From positions 53,114 through 117,113 of the forward strand of contig JAFEAF010000003.1 of assembly GCA_018266555.1 (NCBI GenBank): a DNA stretch of 64,000 nt. The letters are read 5' to 3'. The stretch comes from Bacteroidota bacterium (GTDB lineage Bacteria; Bacteroidota; Bacteroidia; Chitinophagales; Chitinophagaceae). The notes below the pieces were generated by a model. The model saw only the letters and a list, made by a program, of their open reading frames with translations. It had not been told where the DNA came from and ran no database searches. The translations under genes were made by a program, and so were the position numbers. This document shows positions 17,464-27,112 of this stretch, one piece after another; within the stretch, counting starts at the first letter, position 1, and each line of letters begins with the position of its first letter.

Positions 17464-18600
17464 ATGTTAGTCAAATTTATCAGAAGCTATTATCCTGTTT
17501 CAGTTTTAGCCGGTCTTTTAGCTTGCGGAGCTAAACAGCAACAACCTCGAGGCCTGCCTCCGGCCATACCGGTGACTGTGGATACTGTAAAATCAACCGA
17601 TGCCGTTTACTACGATGAATACCCGGGAATTATTGTTGCGATAAATCAAACGGACATCAGGGCGCAGGTGGCCGGTTACATTACGAATATATTTTTCAAG
17701 GATGGGCAAGAAGTCACCAAAGGACAAAAATTATACTCAATAGATCAGCAATTGTATAATGCGAACTATCAACAGGCTTTAGCTAACCTGCAGGTACAAC
17801 AAACAAATTTGATAAAAGCACAAAAAGATGCAGATCGTTATCATGATTTGGACAAGCAGGATGCAATTGCAAAACAACAGGTGGATTATGCCGACGCAGC
17901 ATTGGAAACAGCCAAAAAACAAGTGGCTGCAGCGCAGGCAAATGCTGATGCGGTTAAATCAAATCTGAATTTCTCGACGATCACAGCACCCTTTAGCGGT
18001 ACCATTGGTATTTCCCAGGTGCGTATAGGTACATCTGTGGTGGCCGGACAAACTGTTTTAAATACTATTTCAACGGACAACCCAATGGCCGTGGATTTTT
18101 CTGTGGATCAAAATGAAGTGTACCGGTTTTCAAAATTGCTGCAGGAAAGACAACATGCAAATGATTCAACTTTTTCTATTGTTTTTGGTACAGATATTTA
18201 TCCATCGCATGGTACCATCAGTTTGATAGACCGTGCGGTGGATCCGCAAACAGGAACTATTAAAACAAGGTTGATTTTCCCCAATTCAAAAAATTTATTG
18301 AAGGCCGGTATGACGACAAAAGTGAGAGTCTTAAATAATGCTTCAAAAAAAGCTATTATCATCCCGTACAAAGCAATTACTGAGCAATTGGGAGAATTTT
18401 TTGTTTATGTGGTGGGTGATAGCAGCAAAGTCTCGCAACGAAAAGTTGTATTGGGACAGGCGCTGGGTGCTTCTGTGATTGTAAAAGATGGATTAACCCC
18501 AGGTGAAATAATCGCAGTACAGGGCGTACAAAATCTCCGGGAAGGCGCAACGATCAGCATTGCAAAACCTGCGACTAACCCGGCAGCCCATAAGAATTAG
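17464..18600 (+). CDS. RND efflux periplasmic adaptor lipoprotein (MFP/HlyD type)
   Basis: Membrane-fusion adaptor linking the inner-membrane pump to the TolC-like channel. The N-terminus has a hydrophobic segment and lipobox (GLLAC, Cys near 21), so the protein is lipid-anchored. The biotinyl-lipoyl halves are at RAQVAGYITNIFFKDGQEV (before the hairpin) and ITAPFSGTIGISQVRIGT (after it), flanking an alpha-hairpin rich in Gln and Ala (about 90-165). Beta-barrel and membrane-proximal domains follow. Length 378 residues is normal for AcrA-like proteins. It is transcribed with the upstream tolC-like and downstream pump genes. Confidence 0.93.
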   Translation: MLVKFIRSYYPVSVLAGLLACGAKQQQPRGLPPAIPVTVDTVKSTDAVYYDEYPGIIVAINQTDIRAQVAGYITNIFFKDGQEVTKGQKLYSIDQQLYNANYQQALANLQVQQTNLIKAQKDADRYHDLDKQDAIAKQQVDYADAALETAKKQVAAAQANADAVKSNLNFSTITAPFSGTIGISQVRIGTSVVAGQTVLNTISTDNPMAVDFSVDQNEVYRFSKLLQERQHANDSTFSIVFGTDIYPSHGTISLIDRAVDPQTGTIKTRLIFPNSKNLLKAGMTTKVRVLNNASKKAIIIPYKAITEQLGEFFVYVVGDSSKVSQRKVVLGQALGASVIVKDGLTPGEIIAVQGVQNLREGATISIAKPATNPAAHKN

Positions 18601-18645
18601 TCATTAAAAAAAATTAATAGTAAAATAAATTCTATTTCCTGAATC

Positions 18646-21600
18646 ATGATCGCAGAAACTTTTATAAAACGGCCGGTAACCGCTATGGTAATTTCCATAG
18701 TGATTGTGCTGGTCGGTATTATTTCATTGTTGAATCTACCTGTAGCGCAGTATCCGGATATTTCACCTCCCACAGTTTCCATAGCAGGAAGTTTCATTGG
18801 CGCCGATGCACAAACCGTAGAACAAACTACAACAACCGCAATAGAAACTCAGGTGAACGGTACTCCGGGAATGACTTATATGACGAGCAGCAGTACCAGT
18901 ACCGGGCAAAGCAATATCACAGTGAACTTTGAAGTAGGCACTGATATCAATATTGCCACATTAGATGTTCAGAACAGGGTAAGTGTGGCGGAACCTACTT
19001 TGCCTGATGCTGTAAAGCGTTTAGGACTTACGGTTCGCAAACGCAATCCCAGTATTATGGTGGCAATCGCTTTTTATTCGCCTAATGGTACACACGACGC
19101 AAAATTTATTGGAAATTATGTAAACATTTATGTGCGGGATGCACTGCTTCGGGTAAAAGGGGTTGGCGATGTATTTTCCAGGGGAAATGATTTTGGAATG
19201 CGCATCTGGCTCAATCCCGAAAAGATGGCTGCAATGAAGATGACCCCGGCAGAAGTGAATGCTGCGCTGCAGGAACAAAATCTGCAGGTAGCAGCAGGAA
19301 CTATTGGTTCCAATCCCCAGCCGGGGCAACAGGCATTTGAATACAATGTTCTTACCAACAGCCGTATCAATACGAAAGAACAATTTGAAAATATAGTGGT
19401 TCGCTCGAATCCTGCATCAGGAAGTGTTGTTCTTCTCAAAGATATTGCGAGGGTTGAACTGGGACAGTTTGATTATAGTGTCAATTCATTTGTAGATGGG
19501 AAACCTGCGGCGTTCTTACTTATTTACCAGGCACCCGGAGCTAATGCGATGGACACCTATGATGGGATTACCAAAGCGCTGAATGATTTGAAAAAGACTT
19601 TTCCAAAAGACATTGATTATCTCATTCCGCTGGAAACAGTATCGGTAGTAAAAGCATCAATAAATGAAGTGATGCATACTTTACTGATCGCACTTTCACT
19701 TGTAGTGTTGGTTGTTTTTTTGTTTTTGCAAAGCTGGCGTGCGACATTGATTCCTGTATTGGCTATCCCGGTTTCAATCATTGGTACATTTATTATGTTC
19801 CAGACAATGGGTTTTACTATCAATACACTTACATTGTTTGCTTTTGTATTGGCCATCGGTATTGTAGTTGATGATGCTATTGTAGTGGTGGAAGCAGTGC
19901 AGCATAATATTGATTTTGAGAAAATGTCTCCTAAAGAAGCTACACAAAAAGCGATGAGAGATATTTCCGGTCCCGTAATAGCTATAGCATTAATATTAGT
20001 TGCGGTTTTTGTTCCGGTAGGCTTTATTCCTGGAATTGTAGGCCGGTTGTATCAACAGTTTGCTATTACGATTGCAGTATCTGTAGTTATATCTGCATTT
20101 GTTGCGTTATCGTTGACACCGGCTTTGTGTACTTTGATGCTGAAACCTTCCGGAGAAAAAGATTCGAAAAAGAATTTAGCCGATAAATTTTTTGAAGGAT
20201 TCAATAATTGGTTTGGCCGGGTTGCAAATGGATACACCAGGGGCGTAAACGGTTGGATCAAAAAAACACCCTATGTACTTGTAATGCTGGCGGTATTAAT
20301 TGTTGGGTTGGGACTACTTTTTAAAAACAAGCCCACAGCATTTCTTCCCAATGAAGATGAAGGCCGGTTATACCTTGCATATGAAATGCCCGAAGCTACT
20401 TCCACGACAAGAAGTGTAGAGATGTTGCGGACAATTGCCGCAAGAGTTCGACAAATTCCTGAAGTTAAGTTAATTGGAGGATTGGCGGGGATAAACATTG
20501 TCAATTTTTCTAGCAAGGCAAACTCCGGTACATTATTTATCATGCTAAAACCATGGGATGAACGATTAGGAAAAAATCAAAAAGCAGAAGATATTGCCAA
20601 TAAAATCCGGGCAGCAACATCGGATATTAAAGAAGCAAGAATAATAGTGTTGTCGCCTCCGGCTATCCCGGGACTTGGTTCCACTGCCGGATTTACTTTT
20701 GAACTGCAGCAGACTAGCAGTGCCGACGATATCCAGCAGTTTGAAAAGGTAGCACATGATTTTCTTTCAAAGTTGAATCAGCGTCCGGAGATTGGGAGCG
20801 CTTTTACTTTTTTTAACACGCATACTCCAAGCTATAAAATTGATGTAGATAAAGAGCAAGCAAAAAAAATGGGAGTGTCTGTATCGGATGTGTTTGCCAC
20901 ATTATCCAATTTTTTGGGCAGCAGCTATGTCAATGATTTCAATCTTTATGGAAGAAATTTTCGTGTGGTAACTCAGGCTGATAGCAGTTACAGAAGTTCT
21001 TTGGCCGGGATAGAAAAGTTTTATGTACGCAATAACGAAGGAAATATGATTCCATTAGGATCGCTGATTACCGCCAAAGTGATAGAAGCACCAGCTGTAA
21101 TTTCACATTATAATATTTACCGGGCTATTGAAATCACAGGAACTTCAAAGCCGGGATACAGCAGCGGGCAGGCTATTGTTGCATTAAAAGAAGTGGCAAA
21201 AACTTTACCTGCCGGGTATGGATTTGAATTTTCAGGTATGAGCCGTGAAGAAATTGCAGCAGGAAGCCAGCAAACAAAAGTGTTTTTTATTTCTCTAATA
21301 TTTGTTTTTTTGTTTCTTGCTGCTTTATATGAAAGCTGGGCTGTGCCATTCTCCGTACTTTTTGCAGTGCCCATAGGAGCTCTTGGTTCTATTCTCACAT
21401 TAACCCTTCTCCCGAATCTTTCCAATAACGTATATGCTCAGATTGGTTTAATCACGTTAATCGGGCTTGCCGCAAAGAATGCTATCCTCATTGTTGAATT
21501 TGCAAAAGAAAGAGTGGATAAAGGGATTGATGTCCTTGCAGCAACGTTGCAGGCCGTGCGATTAAGATTCCGTCCTATTGTGATGACATCATTAGCATTT

Positions 21601-21840
21601 ATTTTTGGAGTATTGCCTTTGGCATTTGCGACTGGTGCTGCATCTGAAAGCCGCAAAACAATAGGCTGGACGGTTTTCGGGGGAATGATGGCGGCCACTT
21701 CTCTAGCTATATTTGTTGTACCCGTTTTATTTGTGCTTATTACCAAAATCTCTTATGGGAAAAAGCTTAAGAAGTTAAAGGATGAACAGCAAAAACAAAG
21801 TGAAATAGACCAGGCAATTATTGATAACCGGATCGGATAG
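18646..21840 (+). CDS. RND multidrug efflux pump, AcrB/HAE1 type
   Basis: Proton-driven inner-membrane pump of 1064 residues. The N-terminus MIAETFIKRPVTAMVISIVI and periplasmic start LPVAQYPDISPPTVSI are typical of AcrB-like pumps. Proton-relay residues are present: Asp 409 and Asp 410 in GIVVDDAIVVVEA (AcrB D407/D408) and Lys 944 in LAAKNAILIVEFA (AcrB K940). Twelve membrane segments with two large periplasmic loops fit the sequence. Likely substrates are hydrophobic drugs, detergents or dyes, but specificity cannot be read. The stop is only 13 bases before the DUF4249 start. Confidence 0.96.
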   Translation: MIAETFIKRPVTAMVISIVIVLVGIISLLNLPVAQYPDISPPTVSIAGSFIGADAQTVEQTTTTAIETQVNGTPGMTYMTSSSTSTGQSNITVNFEVGTDINIATLDVQNRVSVAEPTLPDAVKRLGLTVRKRNPSIMVAIAFYSPNGTHDAKFIGNYVNIYVRDALLRVKGVGDVFSRGNDFGMRIWLNPEKMAAMKMTPAEVNAALQEQNLQVAAGTIGSNPQPGQQAFEYNVLTNSRINTKEQFENIVVRSNPASGSVVLLKDIARVELGQFDYSVNSFVDGKPAAFLLIYQAPGANAMDTYDGITKALNDLKKTFPKDIDYLIPLETVSVVKASINEVMHTLLIALSLVVLVVFLFLQSWRATLIPVLAIPVSIIGTFIMFQTMGFTINTLTLFAFVLAIGIVVDDAIVVVEAVQHNIDFEKMSPKEATQKAMRDISGPVIAIALILVAVFVPVGFIPGIVGRLYQQFAITIAVSVVISAFVALSLTPALCTLMLKPSGEKDSKKNLADKFFEGFNNWFGRVANGYTRGVNGWIKKTPYVLVMLAVLIVGLGLLFKNKPTAFLPNEDEGRLYLAYEMPEATSTTRSVEMLRTIAARVRQIPEVKLIGGLAGINIVNFSSKANSGTLFIMLKPWDERLGKNQKAEDIANKIRAATSDIKEARIIVLSPPAIPGLGSTAGFTFELQQTSSADDIQQFEKVAHDFLSKLNQRPEIGSAFTFFNTHTPSYKIDVDKEQAKKMGVSVSDVFATLSNFLGSSYVNDFNLYGRNFRVVTQADSSYRSSLAGIEKFYVRNNEGNMIPLGSLITAKVIEAPAVISHYNIYRAIEITGTSKPGYSSGQAIVALKEVAKTLPAGYGFEFSGMSREEIAAGSQQTKVFFISLIFVFLFLAALYESWAVPFSVLFAVPIGALGSILTLTLLPNLSNNVYAQIGLITLIGLAAKNAILIVEFAKERVDKGIDVLAATLQAVRLRFRPIVMTSLAFIFGVLPLAFATGAASESRKTIGWTVFGGMMAATSLAIFVVPVLFVLITKISYGKKLKKLKDEQQKQSEIDQAIIDNRIG

Positions 21841-21853
21841 GAATGCACGTGCT

Positions 21854-22741
21854 ATGAAAAAAATTATTATTTCTTGTTATAGTGTTACCATAATGTTTTG
21901 GTGTAGTTGTGAAAAGAATATCAGTTTAAAATTAAAAACCACAGAACCAAAACTGGTAGTGGAAGCTACTATTGAAAATGGCCAGCCTCCTCATGTGCTG
22001 CTTTCGCAAAGCATCAATTATTTTTCAAAAATTACCCCGGCAATTTTGGAGAACAGTTTTGTTCATGATGCCCAGGTATATGTTACCAATGGGACATTGA
22101 CACATCAGCTTAAAGAATATAAAATACCAGTAGACAGCGGATACAATATGTATTATTATGCAATTGATTCATCCAACCTCTCCACTGCATTTGTCGGGCA
22201 ATTGAATGCGCAATATTCCTTGCGGATAAACTGGAATAGCTATGAATATACAGCTACAACTACTATTCCGAAGTTGACCAAAAAAATTGATTCTTTATAT
22301 TGGCAGCAGGCTCCGGGAAATAATAAGCCCGGGAAAGTGGCACTCATGATCATTGCAACTGATCCCCCGGGCTATGGCGATTATATCCGTTATTTTACAA
22401 AACGAAACAGCGAACCTTTTTATCCGGGGTTAACTTCCGTTTTTGATGACCAGATTATTGACGGTACCACGTACCAGGTCCGCATTGATAGGGGAGTGGA
22501 TCGTAATGCCAGCCGGCCTGATGATTATATGTTTTTTGATAAAGGCGACACCATTACATTAAAGCTTTGCAATATTGATAAGGCAACATTTGATTTTTGG
22601 AGAACAATGGAATATAGTTATACCAGTATCGGTAATCCATTTTCATCACCCACGCAGGTAATCAGCAACATAAAAGGAAATGCGTTGGGATATTTTGGAG
22701 GATATGCTGCGCAATTCCGGACGATCATTGTCCCTAAATAA
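21854..22741 (+). CDS. DUF4249 family lipoprotein
   Basis: Bacteroidota-specific outer-envelope lipoprotein family. ATG 21854 is chosen; an upstream TTG inside the pump gene would give a poorer N-terminus. The hydrophobic leader ends FWCSCEKN, with a probable lipid-modified Cys. The mature start LKTTEPKLVVEATIENGQPPHVLLSQS and the later PGYGDYIRYFTKRN segment are characteristic. Such proteins usually sit beside a TonB-dependent receptor as a partner, but here the only neighbour is the RND pump, with which it should be co-transcribed. About 295 residues. The role is unknown. Confidence 0.8.
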   Translation: MKKIIISCYSVTIMFWCSCEKNISLKLKTTEPKLVVEATIENGQPPHVLLSQSINYFSKITPAILENSFVHDAQVYVTNGTLTHQLKEYKIPVDSGYNMYYYAIDSSNLSTAFVGQLNAQYSLRINWNSYEYTATTTIPKLTKKIDSLYWQQAPGNNKPGKVALMIIATDPPGYGDYIRYFTKRNSEPFYPGLTSVFDDQIIDGTTYQVRIDRGVDRNASRPDDYMFFDKGDTITLKLCNIDKATFDFWRTMEYSYTSIGNPFSSPTQVISNIKGNALGYFGGYAAQFRTIIVPK

Positions 22742-22799
22742 AATATACAAATGTGGAGGGTTGATTGACAAACTCTGCTTATAATTGACCGATTCAATT

Positions 22800-22807
22800 T
22801 AATTTTG
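22800..22807 (+). promoter_or_regulatory. Candidate -7 element for trxB
   Basis: TAATTTTG fits TAnnTTTG and lies 23-30 bases before the trxB ATG. Confidence 0.45.
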
Positions 22808-22829
22808 TGGAATTTTAACCAAGAGGAAC

Positions 22830-23777
22830 ATGGAGACTACAGCAAGTGAAAAGATACATTGCCTGATTATTGGATCAGGCCCGGCAGGTTATACGGCGGC
22901 TATTTATGCGGCAAGAGCTAATTTGAAGCCGGTATTATACCAGGGCATTCAGCCTGGTGGACAATTAACCATTACTACTGAAGTGGAAAATTATCCCGGG
23001 TATCCCGATGGCGTACAAGGCCCTGATATGATGGTAGATTTTGAAAAACAGGCTGTGCGTATGGGAGCAGATATCAGGTATGGCATTGCAACAAAAGTTG
23101 ATTTTTCAGTATCACCAAGAAAAGTTTGGATTGATGATGAAAAATTAATAGAAGCTTATGCAGTGATCATTGCCACAGGCGCTTCAGCAAAATGGCTGGG
23201 GTTGGAAAGTGAGCAACGTTTGAATGGCTTTGGTGTCAGCGCCTGTGCCGTTTGTGATGGATTTTTCTTTAGGGGAAAAGAAGTTGCCATTGTCGGCGCT
23301 GGTGATACGGCAGCAGAAGAAGCGTTGTACTTATCTAAACTTTGTACTATGGTACACATGTTCATTCGCCGGGATCAGATGCGGGCAAGTAAAGTGATGC
23401 AGGACCGGGTATTGAATGCTCCCAACATAAAAGTTTATTGGAATACTGATACGAATGAAGTGCTGGGCGATAAACATGTCACCGGCGTTCGAATAACAAA
23501 CAATAAAACCGGTGAATCACAGACCATACCTGTTACTGGATTTTTTGTTGCCATCGGTCATCAACCAAACTCTGATATTTTTAAAGATTGGCTTGATATG
23601 GATGAAGCAGGTTATATCAAAACAATTCCAGGAACATCAAAGACAAATCTGGAAGGCATATTTGCTGCCGGTGATGTACAGGATAAAGTGTATCGCCAGG
23701 CAGTGACCGCAGCAGGAAGTGGTTGCATGGCAGCTCTGGATGCAGAAAGATGGTTAGGAGCAAAAGGTATCCACTGA
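22830..23777 (+). CDS. trxB: Thioredoxin-disulfide reductase
   Basis: NADPH- and FAD-dependent enzyme that keeps cytoplasmic thioredoxin reduced. The 315-residue sequence shows the FAD-binding GSGPAGYTAAIYAARA (about 12-27), the redox pair Cys139-Ala-Val-Cys142 in ACAVCDG, the NADPH-binding GAGDTAAEEALYLSKL, and the C-terminal FAD contact FAAGDVQDKVYRQAVTAAG. All residues needed for activity are visible. It is followed by a GU-containing 8 bp hairpin (23800-23818) without a T-run, then folB. Confidence 0.96.
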   Translation: METTASEKIHCLIIGSGPAGYTAAIYAARANLKPVLYQGIQPGGQLTITTEVENYPGYPDGVQGPDMMVDFEKQAVRMGADIRYGIATKVDFSVSPRKVWIDDEKLIEAYAVIIATGASAKWLGLESEQRLNGFGVSACAVCDGFFFRGKEVAIVGAGDTAAEEALYLSKLCTMVHMFIRRDQMRASKVMQDRVLNAPNIKVYWNTDTNEVLGDKHVTGVRITNNKTGESQTIPVTGFFVAIGHQPNSDIFKDWLDMDEAGYIKTIPGTSKTNLEGIFAAGDVQDKVYRQAVTAAGSGCMAALDAERWLGAKGIH

Positions 23778-23848
23778 CAGGCCTGTTAAAACTATTGTGC
23801 CAAGGTTAAGAACTTTGGTTGGGTTCGTCCAACAATTTAATTACATAA

Positions 23849-24220
23849 ATGAACAATACAATCACAATTTCACTCAACAATCTTCATTTTTTTTCTTATC
23901 ATGGATTATATCCTGAAGAAAAAAAGATCGGGGCGGAATTTGAAGTAAATCTTTCTGTCTCCATTCATCCAACAAATAAAATAACTGAACTGCAAGAAAC
24001 AATAAATTATGTGAAACTGTATGATTTATTGAAAGAAGAAATGCAACATCCCAGAGAACTGCTTGAGACATTTGTTATGGAAGTTGTAGAAAAAATTCAT
24101 CTATTATATCCCCGCATTAAAGAAATTGTATTATCTATTACAAAGCTCCAGGTGCCTGCTCCCGGATTTATCGGAAATGTTACGGCTGAATATTCAAAAA
24201 ATTTTGACGTTAAAATGTGA
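23849..24220 (+). CDS. folB: Dihydroneopterin aldolase
   Basis: FolB converts dihydroneopterin to 6-hydroxymethyl-dihydropterin and glycolaldehyde in folate synthesis. The 123-residue protein has the family start NTITISLNNLHFFSYHGLYPEEKKIG, in which the Tyr-His-Gly segment and a following Glu are typical, the central TINYVKLYDLLKEEM, the segment LLETFVMEVVEKI, and a C-terminal KLQVPAPGFIGNVTAEYSK. It ends nine bases before the convergent MATE gene stop. Confidence 0.92.
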   Translation: MNNTITISLNNLHFFSYHGLYPEEKKIGAEFEVNLSVSIHPTNKITELQETINYVKLYDLLKEEMQHPRELLETFVMEVVEKIHLLYPRIKEIVLSITKLQVPAPGFIGNVTAEYSKNFDVKM

Positions 24221-24229
24221 ATTGATTTT

Positions 24230-25588
24230 TCAAATTACTTTCCCTTTCCACTTACCGCTTAAGATATAAAAGAATGACATGGTAAACATTCCTGTCCAAT
24301 ACAACCATTCTGCCATCCATCCATACATGATGGATAAAAAATATTTTTCAAGCGCCAAATAAACATAAACGCAATAAATTATAATTGCAATTAATTCTAT
24401 CAGGAAAGTTACCCGAGTGTTGCCCGTGCCGGTTACTGCATTGAGCCAAACAACAGCGAAAGACATCAACACCATGGCGATCGTTACAACTCGTACTACT
24501 GGAATTCCTGATACTATGAATGTTTCACCCTGGCCGAATATGGAAAGTAATTGTGCCGAAAAGATATTTATCATAATGGTGATGATGAGGGATGAACCCG
24601 TACTTAGTTTTACAATTTTTCGTATCAGGAATTGAACTTCATCTTTTCTTCCCTGGCCAATGACATTGCTTACCATGGTAGCGCTTGTGGCGGCAAATGC
24701 CCAAGTGATGCATCCCACCAATCCAAAAATATTGCGCATGACATTTGATACTGCAAGTGCCTCCTGTCCATGATGCTCAATTAAAATATAAAAATATTCC
24801 CAGCTAATAATGCTGATTGCTAACTGGAATATTAAAGGCCATGAAAATGTAAGAATACGCCTTGCATTGATGCCATCCCATTTAATATGATTAAACAAAG
24901 AAAATTTTTGGGTGATGCCTTTATAGTGGATTACTATAAAAATCACAGCCATACCGGTAAATTCTGCAATGATAGAAGCAACAGCTGCACCATTCAACCC
25001 CATCTCTGGAAAACCGTAATGTCCAAAAATTAGAAGATAATCAAATAATATATTGACAACAGTTTCTGCCAGCGTTCCGCTTACAAGATATTTGCTATTA
25101 TTGGTACCTACTAACAAGGCATTGCGCATTTGATATACATATAAAAAAGGCAATCCCCAGATTCTTATTTTTAAAAATGTGATGGCGTCATCAGCAATGA
25201 TTTCTGACCGGATAGAGCTTTTTAAAATATAAGGGGCCGCAAACCAGGTAAGGATAATACCGGTTGACGCAATAATTATAGAAATAAAAATACCCTGCCC
25301 GAAAATTTTGCCAATCTCATCGGGTTTGTTTTCACCGGCACGACGTGCAATCAATGTTTGTAACCCGTTATTAAGTCCAAATCCAATCATGGCAAAAATG
25401 AGGTAATACACACCGGTTATACTCGCTGTAGCCAGTGCATGCTCGCTGAAATGGCCAAGAAAGATATTATTGGTAAAAAAATTTATCTGAGGCACCAGCA
25501 TGGCGAGGCTGATCGGCAAGGCAATTTTTAAAATTTGCAGGTTACTGGTTTCTACCTGCAAGCTGTTTTGTATGGGTGGGGTCGCCAT
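24230..25588 (-). CDS. MATE family efflux transporter
   Basis: Inner-membrane antiporter of the multidrug and toxin extrusion family, about 452 residues from ATG 25588 (a GTG at 25606 would add six). Twelve hydrophobic helices are visible in two similar halves; the first begins ILKIALPISLAMLVPQINFFTNNIFLG and the second around INARRILTFSWPLIFQLAISII. Typical motifs are TGVYYLIFAMIGFGLNNGLQTLIARRAGE and, in the second half, ATSATMVSNVIGQGR. Coupling ion and substrate are not deducible here. It is a single gene converging on folB. Confidence 0.9.
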   Translation of the reverse strand: MATPPIQNSLQVETSNLQILKIALPISLAMLVPQINFFTNNIFLGHFSEHALATASITGVYYLIFAMIGFGLNNGLQTLIARRAGENKPDEIGKIFGQGIFISIIIASTGIILTWFAAPYILKSSIRSEIIADDAITFLKIRIWGLPFLYVYQMRNALLVGTNNSKYLVSGTLAETVVNILFDYLLIFGHYGFPEMGLNGAAVASIIAEFTGMAVIFIVIHYKGITQKFSLFNHIKWDGINARRILTFSWPLIFQLAISIISWEYFYILIEHHGQEALAVSNVMRNIFGLVGCITWAFAATSATMVSNVIGQGRKDEVQFLIRKIVKLSTGSSLIITIMINIFSAQLLSIFGQGETFIVSGIPVVRVVTIAMVLMSFAVVWLNAVTGTGNTRVTFLIELIAIIIYCVYVYLALEKYFLSIMYGWMAEWLYWTGMFTMSFFYILSGKWKGKVI

Positions 25589-25709
25589 AAATAAGTTTAT
25601 CAACACCCAATCCTGTTAACAGGGGCCTGTTCCTGACTTGTACAGTTCGGGCGGGCAAACCTACAATAATTAAATTTTGTCTATTATTGCAGGCAATCAA
25701 TCATAAGAT

Positions 25710-26528
25710 TTGGAAAAATTATTTCATGTATTGGCTCCTATACCCCCCCGGGCAGGTGGAAATGCTTTTGTTTGTACAATTGGGAAAAAACATTGTTGTT
25801 TTGCAGTCACCGATACGAGTGGAAAACTGCTTTTTGAATTAGCATATTATACTGCTGACGAAATAAATGGGATTTTTTTAAACAAGCTCCCGGAACTTCA
25901 TCCTGAATTGAATCAGCCTTTTCAAAAGGTTTTAGTAAGTTATGATCATTCACGTATTTCGATAATTCCAGCCCGGCAATTTAGAAAAGAAAATGCTTCA
26001 ATCATTTTAAATACTTTACATGGTATTGATTGCAGCACTATTGAGCTTAGCGGATACATTTCAGAAAGTGAAATGAATATTATTTATGGAGTACCCCGGG
26101 AAGTTCATTCCTGGATGTTTGCAAAATTTCCAAATGCCATTTATTCCCATGTATACAAATCGGTTATTAAGACAATTTCCAAAAATGATTCTGCAGGTTG
26201 CATCCGTATAGATTTTTGTGAGAATCAATTCTGTGTAATTGCTTCAAAAAATAATCAATTGCTATTGACGCAAACATTTTCATATTCTACTCCTGACGAC
26301 GTAATGTATTATTTACTTAAAATTTGCCAGCAGTTCTCACTTTCTCCTTTAGAAATTCCTCTTGTTGTGTCTGGCTTGATTGAAAAACAATCGGCATTGT
26401 TTCATGAGCTTTACCAGTATTTCATCCATGTTCAGTTTAAAAATTCCGAATGGATAGTTCATGAAGACAATGAATATCCTTTGCATTTCTTTACTGTTTT
26501 AAACGAGATCATTCAATGCGAATCATAG
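25710..26528 (+). CDS. DUF3822 family protein
   Basis: A Bacteroidota family of unknown function usually encoded just before rsmD, as here. No ATG is available near the 5' end because of an in-frame stop just upstream, so TTG 25710 is the only reasonable start, giving 272 residues. The fold pattern (two similar halves with beta strands and a conserved YDHSRISIIPARQF-like segment) is reminiscent of the actin/pilus-assembly ATPase superfamily, but this is only a resemblance. The 3' end overlaps rsmD by 13 bases, indicating translational coupling. A C7 run lies near the start (25743-25749). Confidence 0.75.
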   Translation: MEKLFHVLAPIPPRAGGNAFVCTIGKKHCCFAVTDTSGKLLFELAYYTADEINGIFLNKLPELHPELNQPFQKVLVSYDHSRISIIPARQFRKENASIILNTLHGIDCSTIELSGYISESEMNIIYGVPREVHSWMFAKFPNAIYSHVYKSVIKTISKNDSAGCIRIDFCENQFCVIASKNNQLLLTQTFSYSTPDDVMYYLLKICQQFSLSPLEIPLVVSGLIEKQSALFHELYQYFIHVQFKNSEWIVHEDNEYPLHFFTVLNEIIQCES

Positions 26529-27070
26529 GCGGGGAACATGGAGGCAGGAGATTCACCCCCCCTTCTAAAATGCCTTTTACCAGGCCCACTACTGATGTAG
26601 CAAAAGAAGGCTTATTCAACATTATTGAAAACAATCTCGACATTACCAATCTTAAAACGCTAGACCTCTTTGGCGGAACCGGAAGTATCAGTTATGAACT
26701 GGCATCCCGGGGAGCGAAAGATCTTACAATTGTGGAAAAAGACAGTTCTATGTATGAGTTTATTAAAAGAACAGTAAAGGAGCTTAACTTTGAAAATTTT
26801 AAGGTAATTAAATCTGAAGTTTTCAAATTTATAAACCATTGCACGGAGAAATTTGATTTTATTTTTGCCGGGCCTCCTTATGCGTTGGAATCTATTGATG
26901 ATCTCCCTAAACTACTTTTTGAAAAACAGTTGTTAAATCCAAAAGGCTGGTTTGTTCTCGAACATACTCCGAGAAATGATTATAAAAATTTTCCTTTTTA
27001 CAAAACAGAACGAAATTATGGCACAACTATTTTCTCTATTTTTATTCAATCTATAACTTCTCCCGTATAA
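26516..27070 (+). CDS. rsmD: 16S rRNA (guanine966-N2)-methyltransferase RsmD
   Basis: SAM-dependent enzyme methylating G966 of 16S rRNA in the small subunit. The 184-residue protein starts MRIIGGEHGGRRFTPP and shows the family segment TRPTTDVAKEGLFNII, the SAM-binding LDLFGGTGSISYELASRGA (about 48-66), then VEKD. The catalytic motif IV, normally DPPY, reads GPPY here (IFAGPPYAL); the same segment is otherwise well conserved. It overlaps DUF3822 and precedes lpxK by 42 bases. Function is very likely conserved but the altered motif should be checked. Confidence 0.9.
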   Translation: MRIIGGEHGGRRFTPPSKMPFTRPTTDVAKEGLFNIIENNLDITNLKTLDLFGGTGSISYELASRGAKDLTIVEKDSSMYEFIKRTVKELNFENFKVIKSEVFKFINHCTEKFDFIFAGPPYALESIDDLPKLLFEKQLLNPKGWFVLEHTPRNDYKNFPFYKTERNYGTTIFSIFIQSITSPV

Positions 27071-27112
27071 AAAGAGTTGTCCTCTTATCATCGTAGTGCG
27101 TTACCTTTGCCC

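Noticed and set aside
25743..25749. C7 run in the DUF3822 gene (also C7 in rsmD at 26566-26572 and G7 in the first secreted paralogue) as phase-variation sites
   Set aside because: Runs of seven occur several times in housekeeping genes here, so they are close to background; only the C10 tract stands out.
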